Source: an uncultured Synergistales bacterium (GTDB taxonomy: Bacteria > Synergistota > Synergistia > Synergistales > Aminobacteriaceae). Taken from it: a DNA stretch of 41,600 nt. Location of the stretch: positions 53,788 to 95,387 of the forward strand of contig CAJOEW010000001.1 in NCBI GenBank assembly GCA_905233525.1, written 5' to 3'. Position 1 is the first letter of the stretch, and each line of letters opens with the position of its first letter. Under the pieces are notes generated by a model, which saw only the letters and a list, made by a program, of their open reading frames with translations, was not told the DNA's origin and ran no database searches. Both the position numbers and the translations under genes were made by a program. Shown piece by piece: positions 9,141 through 18,787 of this stretch.

Positions 9141-11108
9141 GTGCATAAATTTATTCTGCATTCGCATTTTCAACCGTCAGGCGATCAACCTGAAGCTATT
9201 CAAAAATTATTATCAGGTCTTGAAAATCATAAACGCTTTCAAACTTTAATGGGTGTCACCGGCAGCGGTAAGACTTTCACAATGGCAAATGTAATCGCTG
9301 AAATTAACAAGCCTGCTTTAATTCTTGCACATAATAAAACTTTAGCGGCACAGCTTTACAGCGAGTTTAAAAATTTCTTTCCTGAAAACGCCGTGCATTA
9401 TTTCGTAAGCTATTATGATTATTACCAGCCTGAAGCGTATATACCTGCCAGCGATATTTATATTGAAAAGGACGCTTCAGTTAATGAGAATATCGAAAAA
9501 TTACGGCTCGCAGCGACAAAGGCATTATTAGAACGTAACGATGTAATTATAATTGCGAGCGTGTCATGTATTTATGGATTAGGTAAACGCGAAAATTATG
9601 AGAATGCGATCATAAAATTCAAAGCCGGCCAAAAAATTGACATGCACGAATTTTTAACGAGTCTTGTTGAAAATTATTACACTCGCAATGAGTTTTCACT
9701 TGAAGCCGGAAATTTCAGAGTTAGAGGCGATACAGTTGACATATTTCCAGCTTATGACGATCAAATAATCAGGATAATATTTTTTGATGACGAGATCGAA
9801 AGCATAAGCATACACGAGCCAATAACAATGAAGCTTATTAAACGCACTGAACAGACATCAATTTATCCGGCCAAGCATTATGTTACCGAAAATGACGCAA
9901 TAGAAAAAGCAGCGCCGTTAATAAAAAATGAGCTTGAAAAAATAGAATCCGATTTCAAATCTAAAGGCAAACTGATCGAAGCTCAACGTATTCGCACAAG
10001 AACTTTATATGATCTTGAAATGATGAAAGAGACCGGCTATTGTTCAGGCATTGAAAATTATTCATTATGGCTTGACGGAAGAGAACATGGCCAAGCGCCT
10101 GGAACGTTGTTGGATTTTTTCCCGGAAGATTTTTTAATGTTCATTGACGAGTCGCACATAACGCTGCCGCAAGTCAGAGGAATGTATAACGGAGATCGGG
10201 AGCGTAAAAAAACATTAGTAGAAAACGGATTCAGATTGCCGTCATGTTTAGATAACAGGCCGCTTAACTGGAACGAGTTTGAAAATTTTATGCACGAAGT
10301 AATTTTTGTATCAGCAACGCCCGGCGATTATGAATTAAGCTTAGGAAATATCACCGAACAAATTATAAGACCTACAGGAATTCCGGATCCGGTTGTAGAA
10401 ATTTTGCCTGCTGTTAATCAAGTTGATGATCTTATCGCGCGGTTAAGGGATATTGACGAAAAAAAAGAGCGAGCTTTAATTTTAACGCTCACAAAAAAAT
10501 CATCAGAGGATTTAGCGGATTATCTAAAGAGTTTAAAATTTAAAAGCAAATATATTCATTCAGAGCTTAACACATTTGAGCGGGCTGAATTGATACGTGA
10601 TTTGCGTTCAGGCCGTATAAATATTTTGACGGGAATAAATTTATTACGTGAGGGAATGGATTTACCGGAAGTAACTTTAGTTGCGATACTTGATGCTGAT
10701 CGGGAGGGCTATTTACGTTCATATAGATCGCTTGTTCAAATCATGGGACGAGCCGCAAGAAATATAAACAGCAAAGTAATTTTATACGCTGATAATATTA
10801 CAGGCAGTATAGAAAATGCGGTTAACGAGACAAAACGCCGCCGCGCTATTCAAATTGATTTCAACGAACGAAATAATATAACGCCTCGCAGCATTGAGAA
10901 AGAAGTATATAATTTGCTGCCTCCTGAATTAGAAAAGGCATTCAAGAAAAACGGCGCAGATAAAAATAACAAACATATGCCGCTTAAAATGAGTATACAT
11001 GAGCTTGAGCATTTAATGTGGGAATCTGTAGAAAAATTAGATTTTGAGCGAGCTGCAATTTTACGGGATAAGATAGCTGAAATTAAGAAACCCGATCAAA
11101 AAAAATGA
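9141..11108 (+). CDS. uvrB: Excinuclease ABC subunit B
   Basis: FQPSGDQPEAIQKLL, GVTGSGKTFTMANVI, YYDYYQPEAYIP, C-terminal UVR motif; GTG start. Confidence 0.97.
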   Translation: MHKFILHSHFQPSGDQPEAIQKLLSGLENHKRFQTLMGVTGSGKTFTMANVIAEINKPALILAHNKTLAAQLYSEFKNFFPENAVHYFVSYYDYYQPEAYIPASDIYIEKDASVNENIEKLRLAATKALLERNDVIIIASVSCIYGLGKRENYENAIIKFKAGQKIDMHEFLTSLVENYYTRNEFSLEAGNFRVRGDTVDIFPAYDDQIIRIIFFDDEIESISIHEPITMKLIKRTEQTSIYPAKHYVTENDAIEKAAPLIKNELEKIESDFKSKGKLIEAQRIRTRTLYDLEMMKETGYCSGIENYSLWLDGREHGQAPGTLLDFFPEDFLMFIDESHITLPQVRGMYNGDRERKKTLVENGFRLPSCLDNRPLNWNEFENFMHEVIFVSATPGDYELSLGNITEQIIRPTGIPDPVVEILPAVNQVDDLIARLRDIDEKKERALILTLTKKSSEDLADYLKSLKFKSKYIHSELNTFERAELIRDLRSGRINILTGINLLREGMDLPEVTLVAILDADREGYLRSYRSLVQIMGRAARNINSKVILYADNITGSIENAVNETKRRRAIQIDFNERNNITPRSIEKEVYNLLPPELEKAFKKNGADKNNKHMPLKMSIHELEHLMWESVEKLDFERAAILRDKIAEIKKPDQKK

Positions 11109-11204
11109 TCTTGCTATAAAATTCCGTGCCTTACGATTGTGATAATTATTCAACAAATTTCGCACTGATTTCATAAAATTTACAGTCTTGATAATTAACG
11201 AAGC

Positions 11205-11233
11205 TTCACAAAAATAATAACGTGCTGTAAAAT
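11205..11233 (+). promoter_or_regulatory. Candidate sigma70 promoter of smpB (TTCACA-N17-TAAAAT)
   Basis: TTCACA 11205-11210, 17-nt spacer, TAAAAT 11228-11233; ATG of smpB at 11241. Confidence 0.5.
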
Positions 11234-11240
11234 TCAGGCC

Positions 11241-11723
11241 ATGTCGAAACTTGATGAGAGCAATTTAAAAACGGTTGCGCAGAACAGAAAGGCGCGTCAT
11301 GATTATTTTATACTGGACTCGTTTGAGTGCGGAATAGTTTTAACCGGAACAGAGATCAAGAGCGTGCGAGCAGGTAATTTAAATTTAAAGGACTCGTATG
11401 CGATTCTTGATAACAATCTTGAAGTCTGGTTAACCGGAATGCATATATCGCCGTACGAAAAGGGAACGTATTACAATCATGATCCTGAGCGTGACAGAAA
11501 ATTATTATTACACAAACACGAGATAATACGGCTCAGGAGTAAGATACGCGAAAAAGGATTAACTTTAGTGCCGTTATCAGTTTATATAAAAAATGGCCGT
11601 AGAGCGAAAATTCAATTAGCAATAGTGAAAGGCCGTACTGTTCATGACAAGCGCGATTTAATTGCCGAGCGTGATGCAAAACGAGATATGGCGCGTGCAT
11701 TTCGTGATCGAGTTCGTGATTGA
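11241..11723 (+). CDS. smpB: SsrA-binding protein SmpB
   Basis: VAQNRKARHDYFILDSFECGIVLTGTEIKSVRAGNLNLKDSY; directly upstream of tmRNA. Confidence 0.97.
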   Translation: MSKLDESNLKTVAQNRKARHDYFILDSFECGIVLTGTEIKSVRAGNLNLKDSYAILDNNLEVWLTGMHISPYEKGTYYNHDPERDRKLLLHKHEIIRLRSKIREKGLTLVPLSVYIKNGRRAKIQLAIVKGRTVHDKRDLIAERDAKRDMARAFRDRVRD

Positions 11724-11733
11724 TTTTTTAACC

Positions 11734-12093
11734 GGGGGCGCTAGGTTTCGACGGCGTTAGGAGGATCTGACGGAGCAGGCCGCGGGAAGTCTGTAACAAC
11801 GCGTAAAACTATCGGACACGACAATAAACGTCGAAGATAATTATGCATTAGCGGCTTAGTTTAGCCAGCTACGCCAAAGGATTGAATCCCGCTGCAGATT
11901 TGCCGGAGGTGTCATAGAATGCAGCTGCTCTGTTAAAGCCGGACTTTACAATAACGGAAAAGCTCAGAAGTCTTGGGAGGGAATCGGCTGCCTTTTGCCT
12001 GAATCCCAACGACAATTAACAAAAGGCTAAACCTGTAGAGCTGTCTCGATTGGCCAACGTCGGACGGGAGTTCGATTCTCCCCGCCTCCACCA
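11734..12093 (+). ncRNA. ssrA: Transfer-messenger RNA (tmRNA)
   Basis: 5' GGGGGCGCTAGGTTTCGACGGCG and 3' GGGAGTTCGATTCTCCCCGCCTCCACCA; acceptor GGGGGCG/CGCCTCC; tag ORF ends ...NVEDNYALAA* (stop 11857-11859). Confidence 0.96.
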
Positions 12094-12152
12094 TTTCAGA
12101 AGATTATCGCGAGAAGGGGTACACGTACAGATTTTAAAATGCGTTGAGTATA

Positions 12153-13031
12153 TTACAAAATTTCACTGAACACAATTTTTAAATCAGGCTCGTAATATTT
12201 TAATCCGGCTCCTGAAAATTCTATTGACTTCACGCGACGAATATTTTTATCACCGCTCATAAATAATTCAAAATCTTTAAGCGTCGTCAAAATATTGCTG
12301 ATTATTAAATCATTCGTTAACGTATCTGGAATTATACGGCCTTGAATCTCTGTACCGTCATGATAATTAATTTTCATGTTCACCGCCGGTATACTGTATA
12401 ACGTTTTAATAATTTTGCCGTACGTGTTTAATTTAAAGTTCACTCGCATAACACAAACATTATCAGGAATTTCAATCGGCTCGTTAATCTTAATTTCGCG
12501 CGTGTCAAATTCTTTTAAGCCTTTTGTTTTAGATTTTATACGCTCAAGTAAAAATATATTATTCTCGTAATCGCAGAGCTTAATTTTATAATTTGAATAT
12601 ATTGCAAACCATTCAGCAGGACATTCAATTAAAGGTAATCTGCCGTCAATAGCATCCATATTGAAAATTAAAAGCTCGGGCGCTGTATCAGTGTTCGTAA
12701 AAAATTCTGCGTTAAGCTCATCAAGCCAGCTCGTGTAAGCACTATACGCTTGAAAACAAAGCATCGCTCTGAAATTTTTAGGCGCGTCGTACGAATATGC
12801 AATCTCAATCGGATAAATCGAATATGTTTTATTATTGATTTCGGCTTTAAAATTTTCAGGCAGCTTTAATTCGCGCGAGTCTATATTTTTATTATAGCTA
12901 TCTTCAAAAGCTGATAAAACTCTGTCATAAAAACTTATAAACGGATTTGTAAACGGTTTATCTAATAAATTCGCAAGCGTCACAGGCCGGTAATGAAATT
13001 TATTCAGACCAAGCGATGAAATTACAAGCAC
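12153..13031 (-). CDS. Hypothetical protein, probably C-terminal remnant of a larger (membrane) protein
   Basis: Open 292-aa frame; hydrophobic N-terminus MLVISSLGLN; abuts a truncated GT2; no family recognised. Confidence 0.45.
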   Translation of the reverse strand: MLVISSLGLNKFHYRPVTLANLLDKPFTNPFISFYDRVLSAFEDSYNKNIDSRELKLPENFKAEINNKTYSIYPIEIAYSYDAPKNFRAMLCFQAYSAYTSWLDELNAEFFTNTDTAPELLIFNMDAIDGRLPLIECPAEWFAIYSNYKIKLCDYENNIFLLERIKSKTKGLKEFDTREIKINEPIEIPDNVCVMRVNFKLNTYGKIIKTLYSIPAVNMKINYHDGTEIQGRIIPDTLTNDLIISNILTTLKDFELFMSGDKNIRRVKSIEFSGAGLKYYEPDLKIVFSEIL

Positions 13032-13177
13032 GATCTGTTATCTTCGTCGAAATCATACACAGCCAAAATTTTAAAAGCATAATTGACACGCTCTTTTATA
13101 GCCCGAACAAGAGGCTTAATATTATCTCCTTCGTTATAAACAGGAATTACTATACTGATTAACGGATCATATTGCAT
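13022..13177 (-). pseudogene. N-terminal fragment of GT2 (dolichol-phosphate mannosyltransferase-like)
   Basis: MQYDPLISIVIPVYNEGDNIKPLVRAIKERVNYAFKILAVYDFDEDNRSCL*: only the first ~48 aa of a GT2 fold. Confidence 0.75.
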
Positions 13178-13690
13178 CGTGCTTAATTTGTTCGCTTATC
13201 CATGGTATAACTTCGTCAAGAATTTCTGATAATGTCGTTTCAGCTTTGAAGCCTAATAATTTTTCAGCCTTCTCAACGGACGGCACACGCTTTTGAACAT
13301 CGTATTTAAACGGCTCGTCTGATACATATGCAAAAGGAATTGAATCGCCGTGAATTTTTTGCCAGATAATTTTTGCAAGCTCCATAACGCTCGTAGAAAC
13401 TGGAGTTGATAAATTAAAATCCTGATTGACCGCGTTAGCATTCTCTATACACATTCTGATGCCTCGCGCTAAATCTCCGCCGTATGTGTAATGCCTGATC
13501 TGATTGCCTTTACCTAAAATGTGAAGCGGATTTTGACCTTTTAAAACTTTTTGAACAAGATCCGGTACAACATGACTCATCGCAAATTTTATATTACCTG
13601 ATAATATTTCACTGTCACATAATGCCCGCTGCTCACCTGTCCCAACGCAATTGAACGGCCTTATAATCGTATAAAAACAACTATCACTGA
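13167..13690 (-). pseudogene. NAD-dependent epimerase/dehydratase, C-terminal fragment (Rossmann N-terminus missing)
   Basis: Frame extends beyond the annotated ATG as SCFYTIIRPFNCVGTGEQRALCDSEILSGNIKFAMSHVVPDLVQKVLKGQNPLHILGKGNQIRHYTYGGDLARGI; no GxxGxxG N-terminus. Confidence 0.75.
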
Positions 13691-13704
13691 TGTTACAAGC
13701 CTAA

Positions 13705-13974
13705 GGAATAACACCAAAAATATTATGCTCAACAAGTCAAAGCGATATAATCGGACAAATCACTACCGAAAATCTTGCTATAGGTTTTGCTTCAACGACG
13801 GTTGCTGAAAAAATTTGTCCTGAAAACTGCAATATTATCCCGTTCAAAAATGAAGAAAAAGTCCAGCGCATGATTTATTTTATTACGTTAAAAGAATTGC
13901 TTGATTATCCGTTGACGAAGGCTTTTAGTGATTTCGTCGATTACTACGTTAATTTCAAATCAAACGAGCCTTAA
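13705..13974 (+). pseudogene. LysR-type regulator, C-terminal effector-domain fragment
   Basis: No start; frame reads GITPKILCSTSQSDIIGQITTENLAIGFASTTVAEKICPENCNIIPFKNEEKVQRMIYFITLKELLDYPLTKAFSDFVDYYVNFKSNEP*. Confidence 0.6.
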
Positions 13975-13975
13975 A

Positions 13976-14010
13976 CAAAAAACACCTCCGGCCAAATAAA
14001 CCAGAGGTGA
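13976..14010 (-). terminator. Rho-independent terminator after carB
   Basis: On the minus strand: CACCTCTGG-N9-CCGGAGGTG followed by TTTTTTG. Confidence 0.7.
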
Positions 14011-14049
14011 AAAAATTTTTTTATTTACGCTCAAAATTTTCAAGCTGAA

Positions 14050-17000
14050 TTATTTTATGAGGCTGTGCCATTCTTTAATTGATTTAAGAGATTTTGAGCC
14101 TGTCTTATCTCTCACGGCTAATATACCTTCAATAGCTGCACGAGCTGCCGCTAACGTCGTTATATATGGAATTTTCGCACGAACAGCTCCGCGGCGCAAT
14201 ACACTACCGTTTTGAGTTAATGCCTTCTCGCGAGGAGTGTTAATAATTAAATTAAGCTTTCCGTTGATAATTAAATCATTTATGTTAGGCCGTCCTGAGC
14301 TTACATCTTCGCAAGGTATACCTGATTTTGTTAATACCTCACACGTTCCTGACGTAGCAAAAATTTTAAATCCGGCCTCATAATATTTTCTAGCAATATC
14401 TACCGCTTCAGGCTTATCACGATCGCTCACGGCTATTAAAACATTTCCGGATAAAGGTAATTTTGATCCTGAAGCTTCTTCTGCTTTGAAAAACGCTTCG
14501 CCGGCTTCAAATGAAATTCCTAAAACTTCGCCCGTTGATCTCATTTCAGGCCCTAAAACAGGATCAACTTCAGGGAACATATTAAACGGGAATACAGCTT
14601 CTTTCACGCCGTAATATGGTATTTCGCGTTCACCTAATTTTTCAAGCGGCGACGGCAGTCCAGTTAATTCGCGCGTGATAGCTTCAACAGCTAAAGGTAC
14701 CATTTTAATGCCGCAAACTTTCGAAACTAACGGCACCGTGCGTGAAGCTCTTGGATTTGCTTCAAGGACAAATACTTTATCATTTTCGATCGCGTATTGA
14801 ATATTCATTAGTCCTACAACATGCATGGCTTCAGCAATTAAACGAGTGTATTTTTTAATCGTGTCAAGATTCTCTGCGCTGATATGTCTCGACGGAATTA
14901 CACAAGCCGAATCTCCTGAATGTATACCGGCTAATTCTATATGTTCCATAACTGCCGGCACATAAGCATGAGTTCCGTCACATATGGCATCGGCTTCACA
15001 TTCAAGCGCGTGATTTAAAAATCTGTCGATCAAAATCGGACGGTCAGGCGTTACTCCGACAGCAGCATTTAAATAATTTTTCAAATCGGCTTCATCGTAA
15101 ACAACTTCCATTCCGCGGCCGCCTAATACATACGAAGGACGCACCATAACAGGATAACCGATATTATTAGCAATTTCCGCAGCCTGTTCAAAATTTACAG
15201 CCATTCCAGATTCAGGCATTGGAATATTCAAATTATCCATTACGCTTTTAAATCTTCCGCGATCTTCTGCAAGATCAATTATTTCGGGCGATGTTCCTAA
15301 AATTTTCACGCCGTTACGCTCTAATTCAGAAGCTAAATTTAACGGCGTTTGACCTCCAAATTGTGCAATAACTCCTAAAGGCTTTTCAGCTCTGTAAATG
15401 CTCAAAACATCTTCAAGCGTTAAAGGCTCAAAATATAATTTGTCCGAAGTGTCATAATCTGTTGATACCGTTTCAGGATTGCAGTTAATTATAATCGTCT
15501 CGAAACCTAATTTTTTTAAGCTCTGTGCAGCGTGAACACAACAGTAATCAAATTCGATTCCCTGTCCGATTCTGTTTGGTCCTCCGCCTAAAATTAAGAT
15601 CTTGCGCTTGTCTGAAATATTATTAACTTGGCCGGCCTTTGGATTATAAGTCGAATAATAATAAGCTCCTGACTGAGTGCCGCTGACGTGAATGCCGTCC
15701 CATGTCTCTGTTATTCCAAGTGACTCGCGCTTATCACGTATAACGCTTTCAGGAATGTTTAACAGCTTGCTTAAATACTTGTCTGAAAATCCGTCGCGTT
15801 TAGCCTGAATCAAAAGCTCGTCAGGAATTAAAGCGCCTTTGAATTTTAAGATCTTTTCTTCTTCGTCAACAAGCTCTTTAATTTGCTCAAGGAAATATTT
15901 TTTGACGTGCGTTAAATCATGAATCTCATCAATGGACGCGCCTTTACGTAATGCCTCGTAAATTACAAAATATCTTTCGCTTGATGGAGTCTCTAAAATT
16001 TTTAATAATTCTGATTTTTCAAGCTCGTTAAAATTTTTCACAAAACCTAATCCGTAACGATCTTTCTCAAGTGAGCGGACAGCTTTTTGCAACGCTTCTT
16101 TGAAATTACGGCCTATGCTCATAACTTCACCAACAGCGCGCATTTGAGTCCCTAATTTGTCCTCAACGCCGTGAAATTTTTCAAACGCCCAACGAGCAAA
16201 TTTTACAACTACATAATCGCCGGACGGTTTATATTTATCAAGCGTGCCGTTTTTACCGCATTCAATATCGCTTAATGATAATCCAGCAGCTAATTTCGCA
16301 GAAACAAGAGCGATCGGGAATCCTGTAGCCTTTGAAGCAAGAGCCGATGATCTTGACGTTCTAGGATTGATCTCAATTACGATCACGCGCCCTGTTTTCG
16401 GATCGTGAGCAAATTGTACATTCGTGCCTCCGATTACTCCGATATGCTCAACGATTTTATATGCATATTCCTGTAATTTGGCCTGCAATTTTTCATCAAT
16501 CGTAAGCATCGGAGCAACACAAAACGAATCGCCGGTATGTACTCCCATCGGATCGACGTTCTCAATAAAACATACCGTGATCATGTTGTTATCTTTATCG
16601 CGAACAACTTCAAGCTCTAATTCTTCCCAGCCTAATACACTCTCTTCAACAAGCACTTGATGTACTAAACTTGCCTGTAATCCGCGCTCGCAAACTGTTT
16701 TTAATTCTTCACGGTTATAAACGAGTCCGCCGCCGGCACCTCCCATTGTGTAAGCAGGTCTCAAAACAACGGGATAACCTAATTTTTCAGCAATGCCTAA
16801 CGCTTCATTAACGCTATATGCAACTTGAGAGCGTGCCATTTCGATATTAAGAAGTTCCATTGTTTTTTTGAACTCAATGCGATCTTCTCCGCGTTCGATT
16901 GCGTCAACCTGGACTCCTATAACTTGGACGTTATATTTTTCTAAAACGCCTGATTTATTTAATTCGGCACATAAATTTAAACCTGACTGGCCGCCCAAAT

Positions 17001-17277
17001 TTGGTAATAATGCATCCGGACGCTCTTTAGCAATAATTTCCTCAAGGCGTGCAGCGTTTAAAGGCTCTATATATGTAATATCAGCCATTTCAGGATCGGT
17101 CATGATCGTAGCAGGATTTGAATTAACAAGCACGATCTCATAACCTAATGAATGTAAAGCCTTACAAGCCTGCGTCCCTGAATAATCAAATTCGCAAGCC
17201 TGGCCGATCACTATTGGGCCTGAACCGATGATTAAAATTTTCTTAATGTCCGTGCGCTGTGTTACTTTTGATGCCAT
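14050..17277 (-). CDS. carB: Carbamoyl-phosphate synthase large subunit
   Basis: IKKILIIGSGPIVIGQACEFDYSGTQACKAL, duplicated ATP-grasp halves, C-terminal MGS-like domain. Confidence 0.97.
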   Translation of the reverse strand: MASKVTQRTDIKKILIIGSGPIVIGQACEFDYSGTQACKALHSLGYEIVLVNSNPATIMTDPEMADITYIEPLNAARLEEIIAKERPDALLPNLGGQSGLNLCAELNKSGVLEKYNVQVIGVQVDAIERGEDRIEFKKTMELLNIEMARSQVAYSVNEALGIAEKLGYPVVLRPAYTMGGAGGGLVYNREELKTVCERGLQASLVHQVLVEESVLGWEELELEVVRDKDNNMITVCFIENVDPMGVHTGDSFCVAPMLTIDEKLQAKLQEYAYKIVEHIGVIGGTNVQFAHDPKTGRVIVIEINPRTSRSSALASKATGFPIALVSAKLAAGLSLSDIECGKNGTLDKYKPSGDYVVVKFARWAFEKFHGVEDKLGTQMRAVGEVMSIGRNFKEALQKAVRSLEKDRYGLGFVKNFNELEKSELLKILETPSSERYFVIYEALRKGASIDEIHDLTHVKKYFLEQIKELVDEEEKILKFKGALIPDELLIQAKRDGFSDKYLSKLLNIPESVIRDKRESLGITETWDGIHVSGTQSGAYYYSTYNPKAGQVNNISDKRKILILGGGPNRIGQGIEFDYCCVHAAQSLKKLGFETIIINCNPETVSTDYDTSDKLYFEPLTLEDVLSIYRAEKPLGVIAQFGGQTPLNLASELERNGVKILGTSPEIIDLAEDRGRFKSVMDNLNIPMPESGMAVNFEQAAEIANNIGYPVMVRPSYVLGGRGMEVVYDEADLKNYLNAAVGVTPDRPILIDRFLNHALECEADAICDGTHAYVPAVMEHIELAGIHSGDSACVIPSRHISAENLDTIKKYTRLIAEAMHVVGLMNIQYAIENDKVFVLEANPRASRTVPLVSKVCGIKMVPLAVEAITRELTGLPSPLEKLGEREIPYYGVKEAVFPFNMFPEVDPVLGPEMRSTGEVLGISFEAGEAFFKAEEASGSKLPLSGNVLIAVSDRDKPEAVDIARKYYEAGFKIFATSGTCEVLTKSGIPCEDVSSGRPNINDLIINGKLNLIINTPREKALTQNGSVLRRGAVRAKIPYITTLAAARAAIEGILAVRDKTGSKSLKSIKEWHSLIK

Positions 17278-17296
17278 ATAAAATCACTTCCAAAAA

Positions 17297-18715
17297 TTAT
17301 TCAGCTTTATTATTTTCGCCGGCAGGAGTTTCATTTTCAGGCGTTGAATTATTTTCGACAATAGGATTTACAGCATTTTCAGCCTCGTTAATTGTCTCTG
17401 TTACTTCATTTTCAACAGCCTTAGCTCCTTCTTCAACAGCTTCTTTTATTTCCTGCGCAGGCTCTTCGATTTTCTCTACAGCCTCACTTACGACAGCCTC
17501 AGCATTTTCAGCAAGCTCTTCAGTTTTTGAGTCGGCTTCGTCATTTTGTGCAGGCTCTTCAGTTCTAGACTCGCCTTCGTTATTTGCAGGCTCTTCAGTT
17601 CTAGATTCGGCTTCGTCTTCCGGTTCGTATTCTCCATCAACTTCAGGCTCATCAAGTAATAAATCAGAGATTACACCTTGTTGATCACTGCTTGCCGGTT
17701 GTGTGTTAGTGCTCTGGAATAATGCGTTATCGTTAATCACAACTTGAGCTTTTGAAATTAAACCAGCTTGAAAATCACGCACGCGCTGTTCTGCTTCCTG
17801 TTGAGTCATTAACTGTTTGATATCCGCGCTGACTTCATCGTACGGCAAAATACTTTCATCAAGGTGTTCAATTTTCATAGCTACCGTAAAATCATTGCTT
17901 GACATCTCGATAACGCGGCTTACTTCGCCAATATCATACGAGGCTAAAAAATTCATTGAGCCTGAGTTTAAACTGACCGCCGATAACATTACAGGATCAG
18001 TCGTAATATTTATAACATCGCTTGAATTAACAGCTTTTGCAGCTACGTCCCATGACTCGCCGTTTTCTATAACCGTTCTGAAATTCTCTGCAGCGTCAAA
18101 ATTTCTGAAGTCAGCAAAATTTACTGAATAGCGCTCTGGCTGTTTTAAGAACGTATTTTTAATATTGTCATAAAATTGCACGGCTTGATCTTCGCTGATG
18201 TCAATTTCTCCGATGGCTTCACGTAATAAGACTTCCTGCGCCATTTGACGGGCTAAATCGCGTTTATAATCGTCAACTTTAATTCCGCGCTGCTGTAATG
18301 TCCGATAAAATGCTTCACGCGTTACATAATATCTATCAGCTTGAGCTTTCATGGCCGCGTCTGCTTCACTGTCTGAAATTCTTATGCCGCGCTCTTCAAC
18401 TTCTTTAGACATTTGAGAATTTAAAATAACCTGGCTCAAAACATCACGGTATACTAAAGCCATATCAATCGACTCAGTATTACGAATGCCGGCATTTTCA
18501 AGATATGTCACGCGCATACGTTCAAGCTCCGAACGCATTAAAGGCCGTCCGTTAATTTGTGCTACTTCGTAATCTGACATAGTGCCGTCAGCGTTTAATT
18601 CTCCTGGTCCTCTTCTTGGCGATCTGCCTTCGTACATTAAGAACGTAGATAATAAAAACGCGATTACGATTATTACCATTATCCATTTCATGTGAGCTTT
18701 TAATAATTTCATCAT
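17297..18715 (-). CDS. SurA/PpiD-like N-domain membrane-anchored protein with acidic repeat tail
   Basis: N-terminal TM (WIMVIIVIAFLLSTFLMY), SurA_N-like YEVAQINGRPLMRSELERMRVTYLENAG; E/A-rich low-complexity C-terminus. Confidence 0.7.
   Translation of the reverse strand: MMKLLKAHMKWIMVIIVIAFLLSTFLMYEGRSPRRGPGELNADGTMSDYEVAQINGRPLMRSELERMRVTYLENAGIRNTESIDMALVYRDVLSQVILNSQMSKEVEERGIRISDSEADAAMKAQADRYYVTREAFYRTLQQRGIKVDDYKRDLARQMAQEVLLREAIGEIDISEDQAVQFYDNIKNTFLKQPERYSVNFADFRNFDAAENFRTVIENGESWDVAAKAVNSSDVINITTDPVMLSAVSLNSGSMNFLASYDIGEVSRVIEMSSNDFTVAMKIEHLDESILPYDEVSADIKQLMTQQEAEQRVRDFQAGLISKAQVVINDNALFQSTNTQPASSDQQGVISDLLLDEPEVDGEYEPEDEAESRTEEPANNEGESRTEEPAQNDEADSKTEELAENAEAVVSEAVEKIEEPAQEIKEAVEEGAKAVENEVTETINEAENAVNPIVENNSTPENETPAGENNKAE
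17511..17621. repeat. Three imperfect tandem 36-39 bp repeats within the tail of the SurA/PpiD-like gene
   Basis: gcaagctcttcagtttttgagtcggcttcgt / gcaggctcttcagttctagactcgccttcgt / gcaggctcttcagttctagattcggcttcgt. Confidence 0.8.
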
Positions 18716-18787
18716 GGCTTTTAAAAAAATGCACCTTCCCTTAAAAATTTACGTCAAATGCGTGAATTTTAGCACACACATTTAAAA

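Noticed and set aside
13987-14009. Palindromic arms as possible IS or transposon end
   Set aside because: Short GC stem followed by a T-run on the minus strand fits a carB terminator; no transposase nearby.
17259-17684. Plus-strand Ser-rich ORF (141 aa)
   Set aside because: Antisense of the acidic repeat tail of the minus-strand SurA/PpiD-like gene.
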